A DNA stretch of 64,000 nucleotides, from contig NKIM01000013.1 in assembly GCA_002255955.1 (NCBI GenBank), positions 1,362-65,361 on the forward strand, in the 5' to 3' direction. Within the stretch, counting starts at the first letter, position 1. The number at the start of each line of letters is the position of its first letter. Shown piece after piece: positions 16,173 through 24,743 of this stretch. The translations under genes were made by a program, and so were the position numbers. Under the pieces are notes generated by a model. The model was not told where the DNA came from. It ran no database searches and worked only from the letters and a program-made list of their open reading frames with translations. The stretch is from Burkholderiales bacterium PBB2 (GTDB taxonomy: Bacteria > Pseudomonadota > Gammaproteobacteria > Burkholderiales > Burkholderiaceae_C).

Positions 16173-18601
16173 AGACCAAGAAACTCAAGCTGGTGCTGAT
16201 CGGCAATGGCATGGCCGGCGTGCGCACGCTGGAAGAGCTGCTCAAGATCGCGCCCGATCTCTACGACATCACCGTGTTCGGCGCCGAGCCCCACCCCAAC
16301 TACAACCGCATCTTGCTGAGCCCCGTGCTGGCGGGTGAGCAGACTCTGGACGAGATCGTGCTCAACCCGCTGGACTGGTATGTCGAGCACGGCATCACCC
16401 TGCACCTGGGCAAGACGGTGACGCAGATCGACCGGCAACGCCGCAAGGTGGTGGCCGCCGACGGCAGCGAGGCCGACTACGACCGCCTTCTGATCGCCAC
16501 AGGCTCCAGCCCCTTCATCCTGCCCGTACCCGGCAAAGACTTGGACGGCGTGATCGCCTACCGCGACATCGCCGACACCAACGCGATGATCGACGCTGCC
16601 ACCCGATACCAACACGCCGTAGTCATCGGCGGCGGCCTGCTGGGACTGGAGGCCGCCAACGGCCTGATGCTGCGGGGCATGCAGGTGACGGTGGTGCACC
16701 TGGGCGACTGGCTTATGGAGCGCCAGCTCGACGATGTGGCCGGTGACTTGCTGCGCCAAAGCCTGCAGACGCGAGGCCTGCGCTTCATGCTGGGCGCGCA
16801 GACACAAGCCTTGATCGGCGGCAAGGACGGGAGAGTGATGGCCGTGCAATTCAAGGACGGCAGCGAGATCCCCGCCGACCTGGTGGTGATGGCCGCCGGA
16901 ATCCGCCCGAATACGGCATTAGCGGAAAGCGCCGGCCTGCTGTGCCAGCGCGGCATCGTCGTCAGCGACACCTTGCAAACCGCCACCGACCCGCGCATCT
17001 ACTCGGTGGGCGAATGCGCGGCCCACCGCGGCATTGCCTATGGCCTGGTGGCGCCACTGTTCGAGCAAGCCAAGGTTTGCGCCACCCATCTGGCGCAGTT
17101 TGGCATCGGCCGCTATCAGGGCTCGCAGACCTCAACCAAGCTCAAGGTCACCGGCATCGACCTGTTCTCCGCCGGGGACTTCATGGGCGGTGAAGGTAGC
17201 GAAGAAATTGTGATGAGCGACCCCTTCGCCGGCGTCTACAAAAAGCTGGTGATCAAGAACGACCGCCTGATCGGCGCCTGCCTGTATGGCGACACGGTGG
17301 ACGGCAGCTGGTACTTCAAGCTCTTGCGCGAAGGCCGCAAGGTGGCCGACATCCGCGACAAGCTGATGTTCGGCGAAAGCAATATCGGCGACGTCGGCCA
17401 CCAGGGCCACAGCAAGGCCGCCGCCATGCTCGACAGCGACGAGGTCTGCGGCTGCAACGGCGTCAACAAGGGCACGATCTGCAAGGCCATCAAAGACAAG
17501 GGCCTATTCACCCTAGACGAGGTGCGCAAGCACACCAAGGCCAGCGCCAGCTGCGGCTCCTGCACCGGCCTGGTGGAACAGCTGCTGATGTTCAGCGCCG
17601 GCGGCGACTATTCGGCCACGCCGAAGAAGAAGGCGGTTTGCGCCTGCACCGAGCTGAGCCACCAGGACGTGCGCGATGCCATCCGCCAACAGCATCTGAT
17701 CAGCCTGCCCGAGCTCTACAGCGCCCTGGCCTGGCGCAGCCCCAATGGCTGCGCCACTTGCCGCCCCGCGCTGAACTACTACCTCACCTCCACCTGGCCC
17801 AAAGAGGCCGAGGATGACCCGCAATCGCGCCCCATCAACGAACGCAGCCACGCCAATATCCAGAAGGACGGCACTTACTCGGTGATTCCCCGCATGTGGG
17901 GCGGCGAGACCACGGCCGATGAGTTGCGCCGCATCGCCAATGCGGTAGACAAGTACAAGATCCCCACGGTCAAGGTCACCGGCGGCCAGCGCATCGACCT
18001 GCTGGGCGTGAAGAAGGAAGACCTGCCGCAGGTCTGGGCCGATATCGGCATGCCCTCGGGCCATGCCTATGCCAAGGCCTTGCGCACAGTGAAGACCTGC
18101 GTGGGCAGTGAGTGGTGCCGTATGGGCACGCAAGACAGCACCCAGATGGGCAAGGACCTAGAGCGCGCCATGTGGCGCATGTATGCGCCGCACAAGGTCA
18201 AGTTCGCTGTCTCGGGCTGCCCGCGCAACTGCGCCGAAGCCGGCATCAAGGACGTCGGCATCATCGGCGTGGACAGCGGCTGGGAGCTCTACATCGGCGG
18301 CAACGGCGGCATCAAGACCGAGGTGGCGCAGTTCTTCGTCAAGGTCAAAACGCCCGAAGAAGTGATGGAGATCACCGGCGCCTTCATGCAGCTCTACCGA
18401 ACCGAAGGCTGGTATCTGGAGCGCACGGTGCACTACTTGGCCCGGGTCGGCATGGACTATGTGAAGCGCCGCATTCTGGACGACCGCGACGGCCGCCGCA
18501 CCCTCTGGGACGAACTGCAATTCGCGCTGGCCGGCGAGCCCGACCCCTGGTTCGACTTCGCCAAGGCCAAGGTCGATTTGCGCCAGTTCGAGCCGCTCTG
18601 A
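16169..18601 (+). CDS. nirB: Assimilatory nitrite reductase, large subunit NirB
   Basis: Protein of 810 residues starting at ATG 16169. Domains in order: FAD/NAD-binding reductase (LVLIGNGMAGVRTLEELL; VVIGGGLLGLEAANGLMLRG), two BFD-like [2Fe-2S] regions (CGCNGVNKGTICKAI...SCGSCTGLVEQLL near 430-480; CACTELSHQDV...GCATCRP near 510-555), then the nitrite/sulfite reductase domain. Its siroheme-[4Fe-4S] ligands are in CVGSEWC and SGCPRNCAEAG. It reduces nitrite to ammonium with NADH or NADPH. With nirD, nasA and cobA it forms the complete assimilatory set. Confidence 0.96.
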   Translation: MKTKKLKLVLIGNGMAGVRTLEELLKIAPDLYDITVFGAEPHPNYNRILLSPVLAGEQTLDEIVLNPLDWYVEHGITLHLGKTVTQIDRQRRKVVAADGSEADYDRLLIATGSSPFILPVPGKDLDGVIAYRDIADTNAMIDAATRYQHAVVIGGGLLGLEAANGLMLRGMQVTVVHLGDWLMERQLDDVAGDLLRQSLQTRGLRFMLGAQTQALIGGKDGRVMAVQFKDGSEIPADLVVMAAGIRPNTALAESAGLLCQRGIVVSDTLQTATDPRIYSVGECAAHRGIAYGLVAPLFEQAKVCATHLAQFGIGRYQGSQTSTKLKVTGIDLFSAGDFMGGEGSEEIVMSDPFAGVYKKLVIKNDRLIGACLYGDTVDGSWYFKLLREGRKVADIRDKLMFGESNIGDVGHQGHSKAAAMLDSDEVCGCNGVNKGTICKAIKDKGLFTLDEVRKHTKASASCGSCTGLVEQLLMFSAGGDYSATPKKKAVCACTELSHQDVRDAIRQQHLISLPELYSALAWRSPNGCATCRPALNYYLTSTWPKEAEDDPQSRPINERSHANIQKDGTYSVIPRMWGGETTADELRRIANAVDKYKIPTVKVTGGQRIDLLGVKKEDLPQVWADIGMPSGHAYAKALRTVKTCVGSEWCRMGTQDSTQMGKDLERAMWRMYAPHKVKFAVSGCPRNCAEAGIKDVGIIGVDSGWELYIGGNGGIKTEVAQFFVKVKTPEEVMEITGAFMQLYRTEGWYLERTVHYLARVGMDYVKRRILDDRDGRRTLWDELQFALAGEPDPWFDFAKAKVDLRQFEPL

Positions 18602-18642
18602 ACCCCGCCATCACACCGACAGACGTACACAGAGACACAGCC

Positions 18643-19023
18643 ATGACACCAAGCTGGAAAACCATCTGCGCCCTGGCCGACATCCCCGTCCTTGGCGCCC
18701 GCCGCGTGGCCCGCGCGCAGGGCCCGCAAGTGGCCATCTTCCGCACTGAGGACGACCAGATCTTCGCCCTGCTGGACCGCTGCCCTCACAAGGGCGGGCC
18801 GCTGAGCCAGGGCCTGGTCTTTGGCCACTCGGTCGCCTGCCCGCTGCACAGCTGGACGATTGCACTGGACAGCGGCCAGGCCATCGCCCCCGACGAGGGC
18901 TGCGCCGCGCGCTTCCAGATACGCGTGTTGGAGGGCCAGGTGCAGCTCGATCAGACGGAGCTCGACACCCTAGGCCTGGAGCTCGCGCCGCTCAAGGCCG
19001 GCCCTTGCGCCAAGGCCGCCTGA
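18643..19023 (+). CDS. nirD: Nitrite reductase small subunit NirD (Rieske-type)
   Basis: Protein of 126 residues from ATG 18643, 41 bases after nirB. It keeps a full Rieske motif pair, DRCPHKGGPLSQG (about 47-59) and VACPLHSWTIALDSG, with the two Cys and two His ligands, unlike the enterobacterial NirD in which they are lost. It likely passes electrons within NirBD. Confidence 0.92.
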   Translation: MTPSWKTICALADIPVLGARRVARAQGPQVAIFRTEDDQIFALLDRCPHKGGPLSQGLVFGHSVACPLHSWTIALDSGQAIAPDEGCAARFQIRVLEGQVQLDQTELDTLGLELAPLKAGPCAKAA

Positions 19024-19039
19024 GCATGAGCAGCGCGCC

Positions 19040-21859
19040 ATGAGCACGGAGACTCGCTCCACCTGCCCTTATTGCGGCGTCGGCTGCGGGGTGATCATCG
19101 AAAGCAGCGCGGGTGAAATCACCGGCGTCAAAGGCGACCCCGCCCACCCCGCCAACTTCGGCCGACTGTGCAGCAAGGGCAGCACGCTGCACCTCACGGC
19201 CACGCCGCTGATCCGCCAGACCCAGCGACTCTTGCATCCAGCCTGGCGGCCCAGCCGCGGCGCCGCGCCCGAGGTGCTGAGCTGGGAAGCCCTCAACCAG
19301 CGCCTGGCCCAGCGCATCGCCGCCGTACATGCGGAGCATGGCCCCGACGCCATCGGCCTCTACATCTCCGGCCAGCTGCTGACCGAGGACTACCAGGCCT
19401 TCAACAAGCTAGCGCGCGGCCTGCTGGGCACCAACAATATCGACAGCAACTCGCGCCTGTGCATGAGCTCGGCGGTGGCCGGCTACAAGCAAGCCCTGGG
19501 GGCGGACGCGCCACCCGCCTGCTACCAAGACATCGAGCAGGCCGACTGTGTTTTTATCAGCGGCGCCAACCCCGCCTGGGCCCACCCCATCTTGTTCCGC
19601 CGCCTGGAAGACGCCAAGGCCCAACGGCCGGCGCTCAAGCTCATCGTCGTTGACCCACGGCGCACCGAAAGCGCCGAGCTGGCCGATCTGCATCTGCAGA
19701 TACTGCCCGGCACCGATGTGGCCCTGATGCACGGCCTGCTGCACGCCTGCATCTGGGAGGGCTGGCTAGACGCCGACTTCATAGCCCGCCACACCCAGGG
19801 CTTTGATGAGCTCAAAGCCCTGGTGCGCAGCAGCACGCCCAAGGATGCGGCACGCATTTGCGGCATCCAGGAGGCTGACCTCTTGACCGCCGCGCGCTGG
19901 TTCGCTCAATCACCCGCCACGCTGTCGCTGTACTGCCAGGGCCTCAACCAAAGCAGCAGCGGCACAGCCAAGAACACCGCGCTGATCAATCTGCACTTGG
20001 CTTGCGGCCAGATCGGCCGGCCCGGCGCCGGGCCGTTTTCGCTCACGGGCCAACCCAATGCCATGGGCGGGCGCGAGGTCGGCGGCATGGCCAGCCTGCT
20101 GCCGGGCCACCGCGAGCCCGGCAATGCCGCGCATCGTGCCGAGATCGCCCGCCTGTGGGGCGTGAACGCCCTGCCCGAAACGCCGGGCAAGACGGCAGTG
20201 GAGCTGTTCGAGGCCGCCGCCAAGGGCGAGATCAAGGTGCTGTGGATCGCCTGCACCAACCCGGCCCAGTCCATGCCCGACCAGGCCCTGGTGCGACGTG
20301 CGCTGGCCCGCTGCGAGCTGGTGATCTTGCAAGAAGCCTTTGCTGACACCGCCACCGCCGCCTTCGCCGATGTGCTGCTGCCGGCTGCCTCCTGGGGCGA
20401 AAAGGAAGGCACGGTCACCAATAGCGAGCGCAGCATCAGCCGCGTACGTGCCGCGATTGCACCGCCTGGCCAGGCCCGACCCGACTGGCAAATCGTGCGC
20501 GATCTGGCCCGCCGGCTTGCCCCCTTGCTGGGCCAGCCCGATCGCTTGCCCTACACCTGCGCCGAAGACCTGTGGCTGGAGCACCGCGCCGCCACCGTCG
20601 GCCGTGACCTTGATATCGGCGGCCTCAGTTGGGCCGTTCTGGACCGCGACGGCCCTCAGCAATGGCCCTACCCGGCCGGTGCCACCCAGGGCCAGGCCCG
20701 GCTCTATCTGGACGGCCAATTCCCCAGCGCCGACGGCCGCGCCCGCTTCATCAGCCTGACCTACCGCCCGCCCGTCGACAAGCTCGACGCCCGCTTCCCC
20801 CTGGCGCTCACCACCGGCCGCCTACGCGATCAATGGCATGGCATGAGCCGCAGCGGCTTGCTGCCGCGCTTGTTCGGCCACGAGCCCGCACCGGCCCTGC
20901 GCCTGCATCCGCAAGACCTACCCCTGCGTGGGCTCAAGGATGGCGAGCTGGCCCTGATCAGCTCGCGCCACGGCCAGCTCATCCTGCCGGTGCGCGCCGA
21001 CTCGCTGATGCGCCCGGCCCAAGCCTACTTGCCCATGCACTGGGGGGAAGAGTTTGTGTCTGGCCGCGGCAGCAACGGAAACGGCGAAAGCCAAGTCTGG
21101 CCCGGCGTCAATGCCTTGCTGGGCAAGCAATGCTGCCCCGACTCGCGACAGCCGGAGCTTAAGTTCGCCGCCATTCAGGTTAAGTCGATAGCGCTGCCAT
21201 GGCGGCTCAGCGCGGCAATCTGGTGCGCGCCAGCCGAGGCCGTGCAGCTGCGCGCTAGCTTGCGCGCGCTGATGGGTGAGTTCGACTACGCCAGCTGCCT
21301 GCCGGTGGCCGGCACCTCGCCCGAGCAAACCGGCTGGTGCTTTGACGCGGCGGCGGCCACGCCCCCGGCCCCCGCACTGTTGAGCCAGCTGCGCGCGCTG
21401 CTGGGTCTGCATGGTGTTCAGATACTTAGCTATGCCGACAGCCATCGCCAGCGCAGTCGCCTGCTGGGTCTGGACCGTTCGGGCGCGCAAGCCCGGCTGC
21501 GCGCCGTGCTGCTGGTGGGTGGGGCCGAGATGGATGAGCGCGCCGCCAGCGCCTGGTTGCTGACACTGTGGCGCGAGGCCGAGCCGGTGGCTGCGCTGGG
21601 CGCCCAGCTGCTGAGCCCCAAGCCGGTGCTGCCGGGCCATCCACAGGCGAGGCAACGCAGCCCGCAGGTCTGCAACTGCCTGGATGTGTCGGAAGCCCGC
21701 ATCTGCAACCAGCTGCAAAGCCTGGCCGGCACGCCGCACGAGCGCTTGCAGGGCCTGCAAACCAGCTTGCGCTGCGGCACCCAATGCGGCTCCTGCCTGC
21801 CCAGCTTGCGGCGGCTGGAGGCGCAAACCCCCTTTCTTGAAGAAGTCCATGCATCATGA
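19040..21859 (+). CDS. nasA: Assimilatory nitrate reductase, catalytic subunit NasA
   Basis: Molybdopterin oxidoreductase of 939 residues. The N-terminal [4Fe-4S] ligands are in TCPYCGVGCGVIIE and GRLCSKG; the family core follows (NSRLCMSSAVAGYKQALG, VFISGANPAWAHPI, SLTGQPNAMGGREVGGMA). The C-terminus has a BFD-like [2Fe-2S] domain (VCNCLDVSEARICNQL, LRCGTQCGSCLPSLRRLE), the form that accepts electrons directly. No Tat signal, so it is cytoplasmic and reduces nitrate for assimilation, needing bis-MGD cofactor (compare mobB at 61375). The C-terminus overlaps the cobA start. Confidence 0.95.
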   Translation: MSTETRSTCPYCGVGCGVIIESSAGEITGVKGDPAHPANFGRLCSKGSTLHLTATPLIRQTQRLLHPAWRPSRGAAPEVLSWEALNQRLAQRIAAVHAEHGPDAIGLYISGQLLTEDYQAFNKLARGLLGTNNIDSNSRLCMSSAVAGYKQALGADAPPACYQDIEQADCVFISGANPAWAHPILFRRLEDAKAQRPALKLIVVDPRRTESAELADLHLQILPGTDVALMHGLLHACIWEGWLDADFIARHTQGFDELKALVRSSTPKDAARICGIQEADLLTAARWFAQSPATLSLYCQGLNQSSSGTAKNTALINLHLACGQIGRPGAGPFSLTGQPNAMGGREVGGMASLLPGHREPGNAAHRAEIARLWGVNALPETPGKTAVELFEAAAKGEIKVLWIACTNPAQSMPDQALVRRALARCELVILQEAFADTATAAFADVLLPAASWGEKEGTVTNSERSISRVRAAIAPPGQARPDWQIVRDLARRLAPLLGQPDRLPYTCAEDLWLEHRAATVGRDLDIGGLSWAVLDRDGPQQWPYPAGATQGQARLYLDGQFPSADGRARFISLTYRPPVDKLDARFPLALTTGRLRDQWHGMSRSGLLPRLFGHEPAPALRLHPQDLPLRGLKDGELALISSRHGQLILPVRADSLMRPAQAYLPMHWGEEFVSGRGSNGNGESQVWPGVNALLGKQCCPDSRQPELKFAAIQVKSIALPWRLSAAIWCAPAEAVQLRASLRALMGEFDYASCLPVAGTSPEQTGWCFDAAAATPPAPALLSQLRALLGLHGVQILSYADSHRQRSRLLGLDRSGAQARLRAVLLVGGAEMDERAASAWLLTLWREAEPVAALGAQLLSPKPVLPGHPQARQRSPQVCNCLDVSEARICNQLQSLAGTPHERLQGLQTSLRCGTQCGSCLPSLRRLEAQTPFLEEVHAS

Positions 21860-22647
21860 TGAATCAACGCCAGCACAGCCAACCCCCCTGCGTCAGCCTG
21901 GTCGGTGCCGGCCCTGGAGACCCGGACCTGCTGACCCTGCGCGCCCTGCGCCGCATCGAAGCAGCCGACGTAGTGCTGAGCGACGATCTGGTCGATGCCC
22001 GCGTGCTGGCCTTGATCAAACCTGGCGCTCGGCTGATCCATGTCGGCAAGCGCGGCGGTTGTGTGTCCACCGAGCAGCGCTTTATTCACGAGCTGATGAT
22101 TCGCGAAGCCACCGCCGGCCTGAACGTCTTGCGGCTCAAAGGCGGCGACCCCTTTGTGTTCGGCCGTGGCGGCGAGGAGATGGACGCCCTTCGCGCTGCC
22201 GGCATCGCGGTGGAGGTGGTCAGCGGAATCACCGCCGGCATTGCCGCGCCCGCCAGCATCGGCATCCCCGTCACTGATCGCCGCCACGCCCCCGGTGTGG
22301 CCTTCGTCACCGGCCATGGGCGTGAGGACGGCGGGGCGGGCGTCAACCCAGACTGGCACGCCTTGGCCCGCAGCGGCCTGACCCTGGTGATTTACATGGG
22401 CCTGGCACGGGTGGAGCAGTTGGTAGCGGCGCTGCGCGCCGGGGGCTTGGCGGCTGACACTCCGGCAGCTGCCATCGCTGCGGCACACACGCCGCAGCAA
22501 CGCGCCACGATCTGCAGCTTGGGCACACTGGCTGCGCAGCTGCACAGCGAGCGCATCACCAGCCCGGCCGTTCTAGTCTTTGGGACGGTGGTGAGCCTTG
22601 CCTATGTGCAAAGCCTGGACTATCGTGAATTCGTGCGCTACGCCTAG
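21856..22647 (+). CDS. cobA: Uroporphyrinogen-III C-methyltransferase
   Basis: SAM-dependent methylase of 263 residues. Signatures VSLVGAGPGDPDLLTLRALR (glycine loop) and VLRLKGGDPFVFGRGGEEMD are intact, as is ITAGIAAPASIGIPVTDR. It makes precorrin-2, the precursor of siroheme, the cofactor of NirB. No CysG-type dehydrogenase/ferrochelatase domain is fused, so siroheme completion must be encoded elsewhere. It overlaps the nasA stop by four bases and is the last gene of the assimilation operon, converging on nosX. Confidence 0.94.
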   Translation: MMNQRQHSQPPCVSLVGAGPGDPDLLTLRALRRIEAADVVLSDDLVDARVLALIKPGARLIHVGKRGGCVSTEQRFIHELMIREATAGLNVLRLKGGDPFVFGRGGEEMDALRAAGIAVEVVSGITAGIAAPASIGIPVTDRRHAPGVAFVTGHGREDGGAGVNPDWHALARSGLTLVIYMGLARVEQLVAALRAGGLAADTPAAAIAAAHTPQQRATICSLGTLAAQLHSERITSPAVLVFGTVVSLAYVQSLDYREFVRYA

Positions 22648-22679
22648 CCAGCACATAAACTGGCTTCAAGGAATGACAC

Positions 22680-23729
22680 TCAAGGCGCCCACGGGCGCAG
22701 GGCTCGCTGCATGTCCGACGTGGCCCACACAGTTTGATCGGGGTAGACCATCAAGGCCTGCAATTCAGGAGTGCGCCCCAGATACTCGCGGCTGTAGCCG
22801 TGCCCGCCCAGCATGAAGGCCGCACCGAGGCCGTTGACCAGGTCCACATCGCGCGCCCACAAGCTGACCCCACAAGCGCCTTGGCTGGGGCGGCCGGAGC
22901 GGGGGCTGAGAATATGGTGCTGGCGCTGCCCGTCCGCGATGAAGTAGCGCTCGTAGTCGCCACTGGCCGCCAGCACGCCCTGGCCTTGCAGATCGAGCAC
23001 GCCGAGCAGTTGCTGCGGCCGCCGCGGGTCGCGCAAGCCGACCCGCCAAGGGCGACCTTGGTTGCCGCCGCGGTAGAGCACATCGCCGCCGCCATTGATC
23101 AAGGCGTTCGCCACGCCCCAGTCTTGCAAGCGGCGCATGCCGGCCGCCAAGATCGGCAGCTTGGCCACGCCGCCCAAATCCAGCGCCATGCCGGGCCGCA
23201 GCAAATGGGCACGGCCTGCAGAAGGATCCAGGCGCAGACCCGCGGCATCCACCAAGCTGCGCTCGTGCGCCAAGATGCCTTCATTCGGCACCGCCCCATG
23301 CTGACCGGCTTCGAAGCGCCAGCTCTTGAGCGCGCCGACGGTCATGTCGAACCAGCCCTCGGTGCGCCGATGCAACGCAAGGCCGGTCTGGAGCACGGCC
23401 ATCAGCTCGCTCGGAACCGCCACGGCGCTGCGCCCCGCGGCCTGGTTGATGCGGCTGAGCGGGCTCTCGGGCTCGTAGCGACTCATCATGGCGCTCAGCC
23501 GCGCCATCTCGCCGAAGGCGCTGTCCATGGCCTCGGCCAGGAAGACAGCCGAGCCGCCCTCGGCCACCATGTCCACCCGGGTTCCGAGCAGAGGGCGCGA
23601 ATCGCGGCGCTGTGCGGCCATGGCTCGCGCCGGCTGTGGCAGGGCTGCCGCCGAGGCCAGCAGCGGCAAGGCCCAGGCCAGAGCGCTGCGCCGCGACAGG
23701 GCGGCGCCAGTGAGGGCCGGTCGCTTCAT
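22680..23729 (-). CDS. nosX: FAD:protein FMN transferase (ApbE family, NosX)
   Basis: Protein of 349 residues; the start is at 23729 (MKRPALTG), as the upstream frame extension looks non-coding. It has a Tat-type signal (SRRSALAWALPLLASAAA) and ApbE motifs: LLGTRVDMVAEG, MSRYEPESPLSRIN, LDLGGVAKLPILAAGM, NALINGGGDVLYRG and HHILSPRSGRP. In nos regions this enzyme attaches FMN to NosR in the periplasm. It converges on cobA and is transcribed in the same direction as the cytochrome gene just upstream (23740-24144). Confidence 0.92.
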   Translation of the reverse strand: MKRPALTGAALSRRSALAWALPLLASAAALPQPARAMAAQRRDSRPLLGTRVDMVAEGGSAVFLAEAMDSAFGEMARLSAMMSRYEPESPLSRINQAAGRSAVAVPSELMAVLQTGLALHRRTEGWFDMTVGALKSWRFEAGQHGAVPNEGILAHERSLVDAAGLRLDPSAGRAHLLRPGMALDLGGVAKLPILAAGMRRLQDWGVANALINGGGDVLYRGGNQGRPWRVGLRDPRRPQQLLGVLDLQGQGVLAASGDYERYFIADGQRQHHILSPRSGRPSQGACGVSLWARDVDLVNGLGAAFMLGGHGYSREYLGRTPELQALMVYPDQTVWATSDMQRALRPWAP

Positions 23730-23739
23730 GGTCGCAGCC

Positions 23740-24144
23740 TCACTGGGACAAAGCCACCATATGGTCGACCGCGGCCTTGACGTCCTCGTCGCTGAGCGAA
23801 GCGCCGCCACCGCGGGCCGGCATCATGCCCTTGGCACCGGTGAAGCCTTCCAGCGCGTGCTTGTAGAGCAGCTCCTTGCCCTGGGCGATGCGCGGGCCCC
23901 AGTCGGCTTTGTCGCCGGGCTTGGGTGCACCGGCCACGCCGGCCGCATGGCACATGGCGCAGGTCTTGCCGTAAATGCTCTTGCCGACGGTGTTCTCGGC
24001 CACGGCCGGCGCACTGGGCAACGGTGCCGCCACGACGGCAGGCGCGGGCGTTGGCGTCGACTCGGCGGCCTCTTTCTTGCCGCAGGCGCTCAGCAGCAGG
24101 AGCAGTCCGGCCAGCGCCAGTGTGGTTTTGACAAACTTGTACAT
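23740..24144 (-). CDS. c-type cytochrome lipoprotein of the nos region
   Basis: Protein of 134 residues: a lipoprotein signal (MYKFVKTTLALAGLLLLLSAC, lipobox LSAC), an Ala/Pro-rich linker (25-50), then a single cytochrome c5-like domain with CAMCH (heme attachment, ~72-76) and a likely distal Met in KGMMPARGG. Such cytochromes, e.g. NosC-like, are thought to feed electrons to N2O reductase. It is divergent from the DUF2946/nosZ genes, with a DNR-type box between them that could serve both directions, and sits 10 bases before nosX in the same orientation. Confidence 0.88.
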   Translation of the reverse strand: MYKFVKTTLALAGLLLLLSACGKKEAAESTPTPAPAVVAAPLPSAPAVAENTVGKSIYGKTCAMCHAAGVAGAPKPGDKADWGPRIAQGKELLYKHALEGFTGAKGMMPARGGGASLSDEDVKAAVDHMVALSQ

Positions 24145-24260
24145 AACGAATCTTTCAGGTGGCACCAAAGCGGCGTTCTTCGCAGATTCTAGGAAGCGTG
24201 CAGCGCCGAGAGAAGGCCCGGCCAGCGATATCTGCAGCCAAGCCCACTCTATTTGCTTTT

Positions 24261-24276
24261 CTTGAACCAGTTCAAG
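24261..24276. promoter_or_regulatory. DNR/FNR-type box between nosX side and nosZ side
   Basis: CTTGAA-CCAG-TTCAAG is a perfect palindrome matching the FNR/DNR operator form TTGA-N6-TCAA. The same flanks recur exactly at 39958-39973 and 55376-55391. It lies 117 bases upstream of the cytochrome start and 70 bases upstream of the DUF2946-like gene, so either promoter could be controlled from here. Confidence 0.72.
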
Positions 24277-24345
24277 GCGTGTAGCGCCCCGGGTCGGGAT
24301 CATCGCTGCAAGCTTTCTGATGCCCAGCCCGATCCCCTCCGCCCC

Positions 24346-24729
24346 ATGTGCTCCGCCACCCTCGTCCCCACCTTCAGCCGAACGCTGCGCCGCTGCGTGC
24401 TGGCCTGGCTGCTGCTGGCCATGGCGGCGGCCTGGGCGACACCGCTGATCCAGCACGGGAGGCTCGATCTCGTCTGCTCGGGCTCGGGGCAGATGCGCCT
24501 GGTTCAGCTCGGCGACGACGAGGGCACAGCCGGCCAAGCCGGCAGCCCCTCGGGCCTGGACTGCCCCAACTGCCTTCTGCTGGGCCCCCTGCCCGGTCCC
24601 TGCCTGTGGCAGCCGGCCCTGCCACTCGCAGGCGCAGGGCTGGCGGCTTCGACGCGGCCTTCTGCTCCCCACACCTTCCAAGCCGCGCCGCCCCCGGCAC
24701 GCGGCCCCCCAAGCCCCCGATTCCACTGA
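24346..24729 (+). CDS. DUF2946-like small protein before nosZ
   Basis: Protein of 127 residues from ATG 24346. One hydrophobic segment (about 17-33, CVLAWLLLAMAAAWATPLIQ) and a paired-Cys stretch (SGLDCPNCLLLGPLPG) near residue 70 follow the pattern of DUF2946, small membrane proteins often beside copper or nitrous oxide genes. The C-terminus is Pro/Ala-rich and low in complexity. It ends 14 bases before nosZ and is likely co-transcribed with it. Function is unknown; copper handling is an inference from the Cys pair and context. Confidence 0.6.
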   Translation: MCSATLVPTFSRTLRRCVLAWLLLAMAAAWATPLIQHGRLDLVCSGSGQMRLVQLGDDEGTAGQAGSPSGLDCPNCLLLGPLPGPCLWQPALPLAGAGLAASTRPSAPHTFQAAPPPARGPPSPRFH

Positions 24730-24743
24730 AGAGGACGTCCCCC

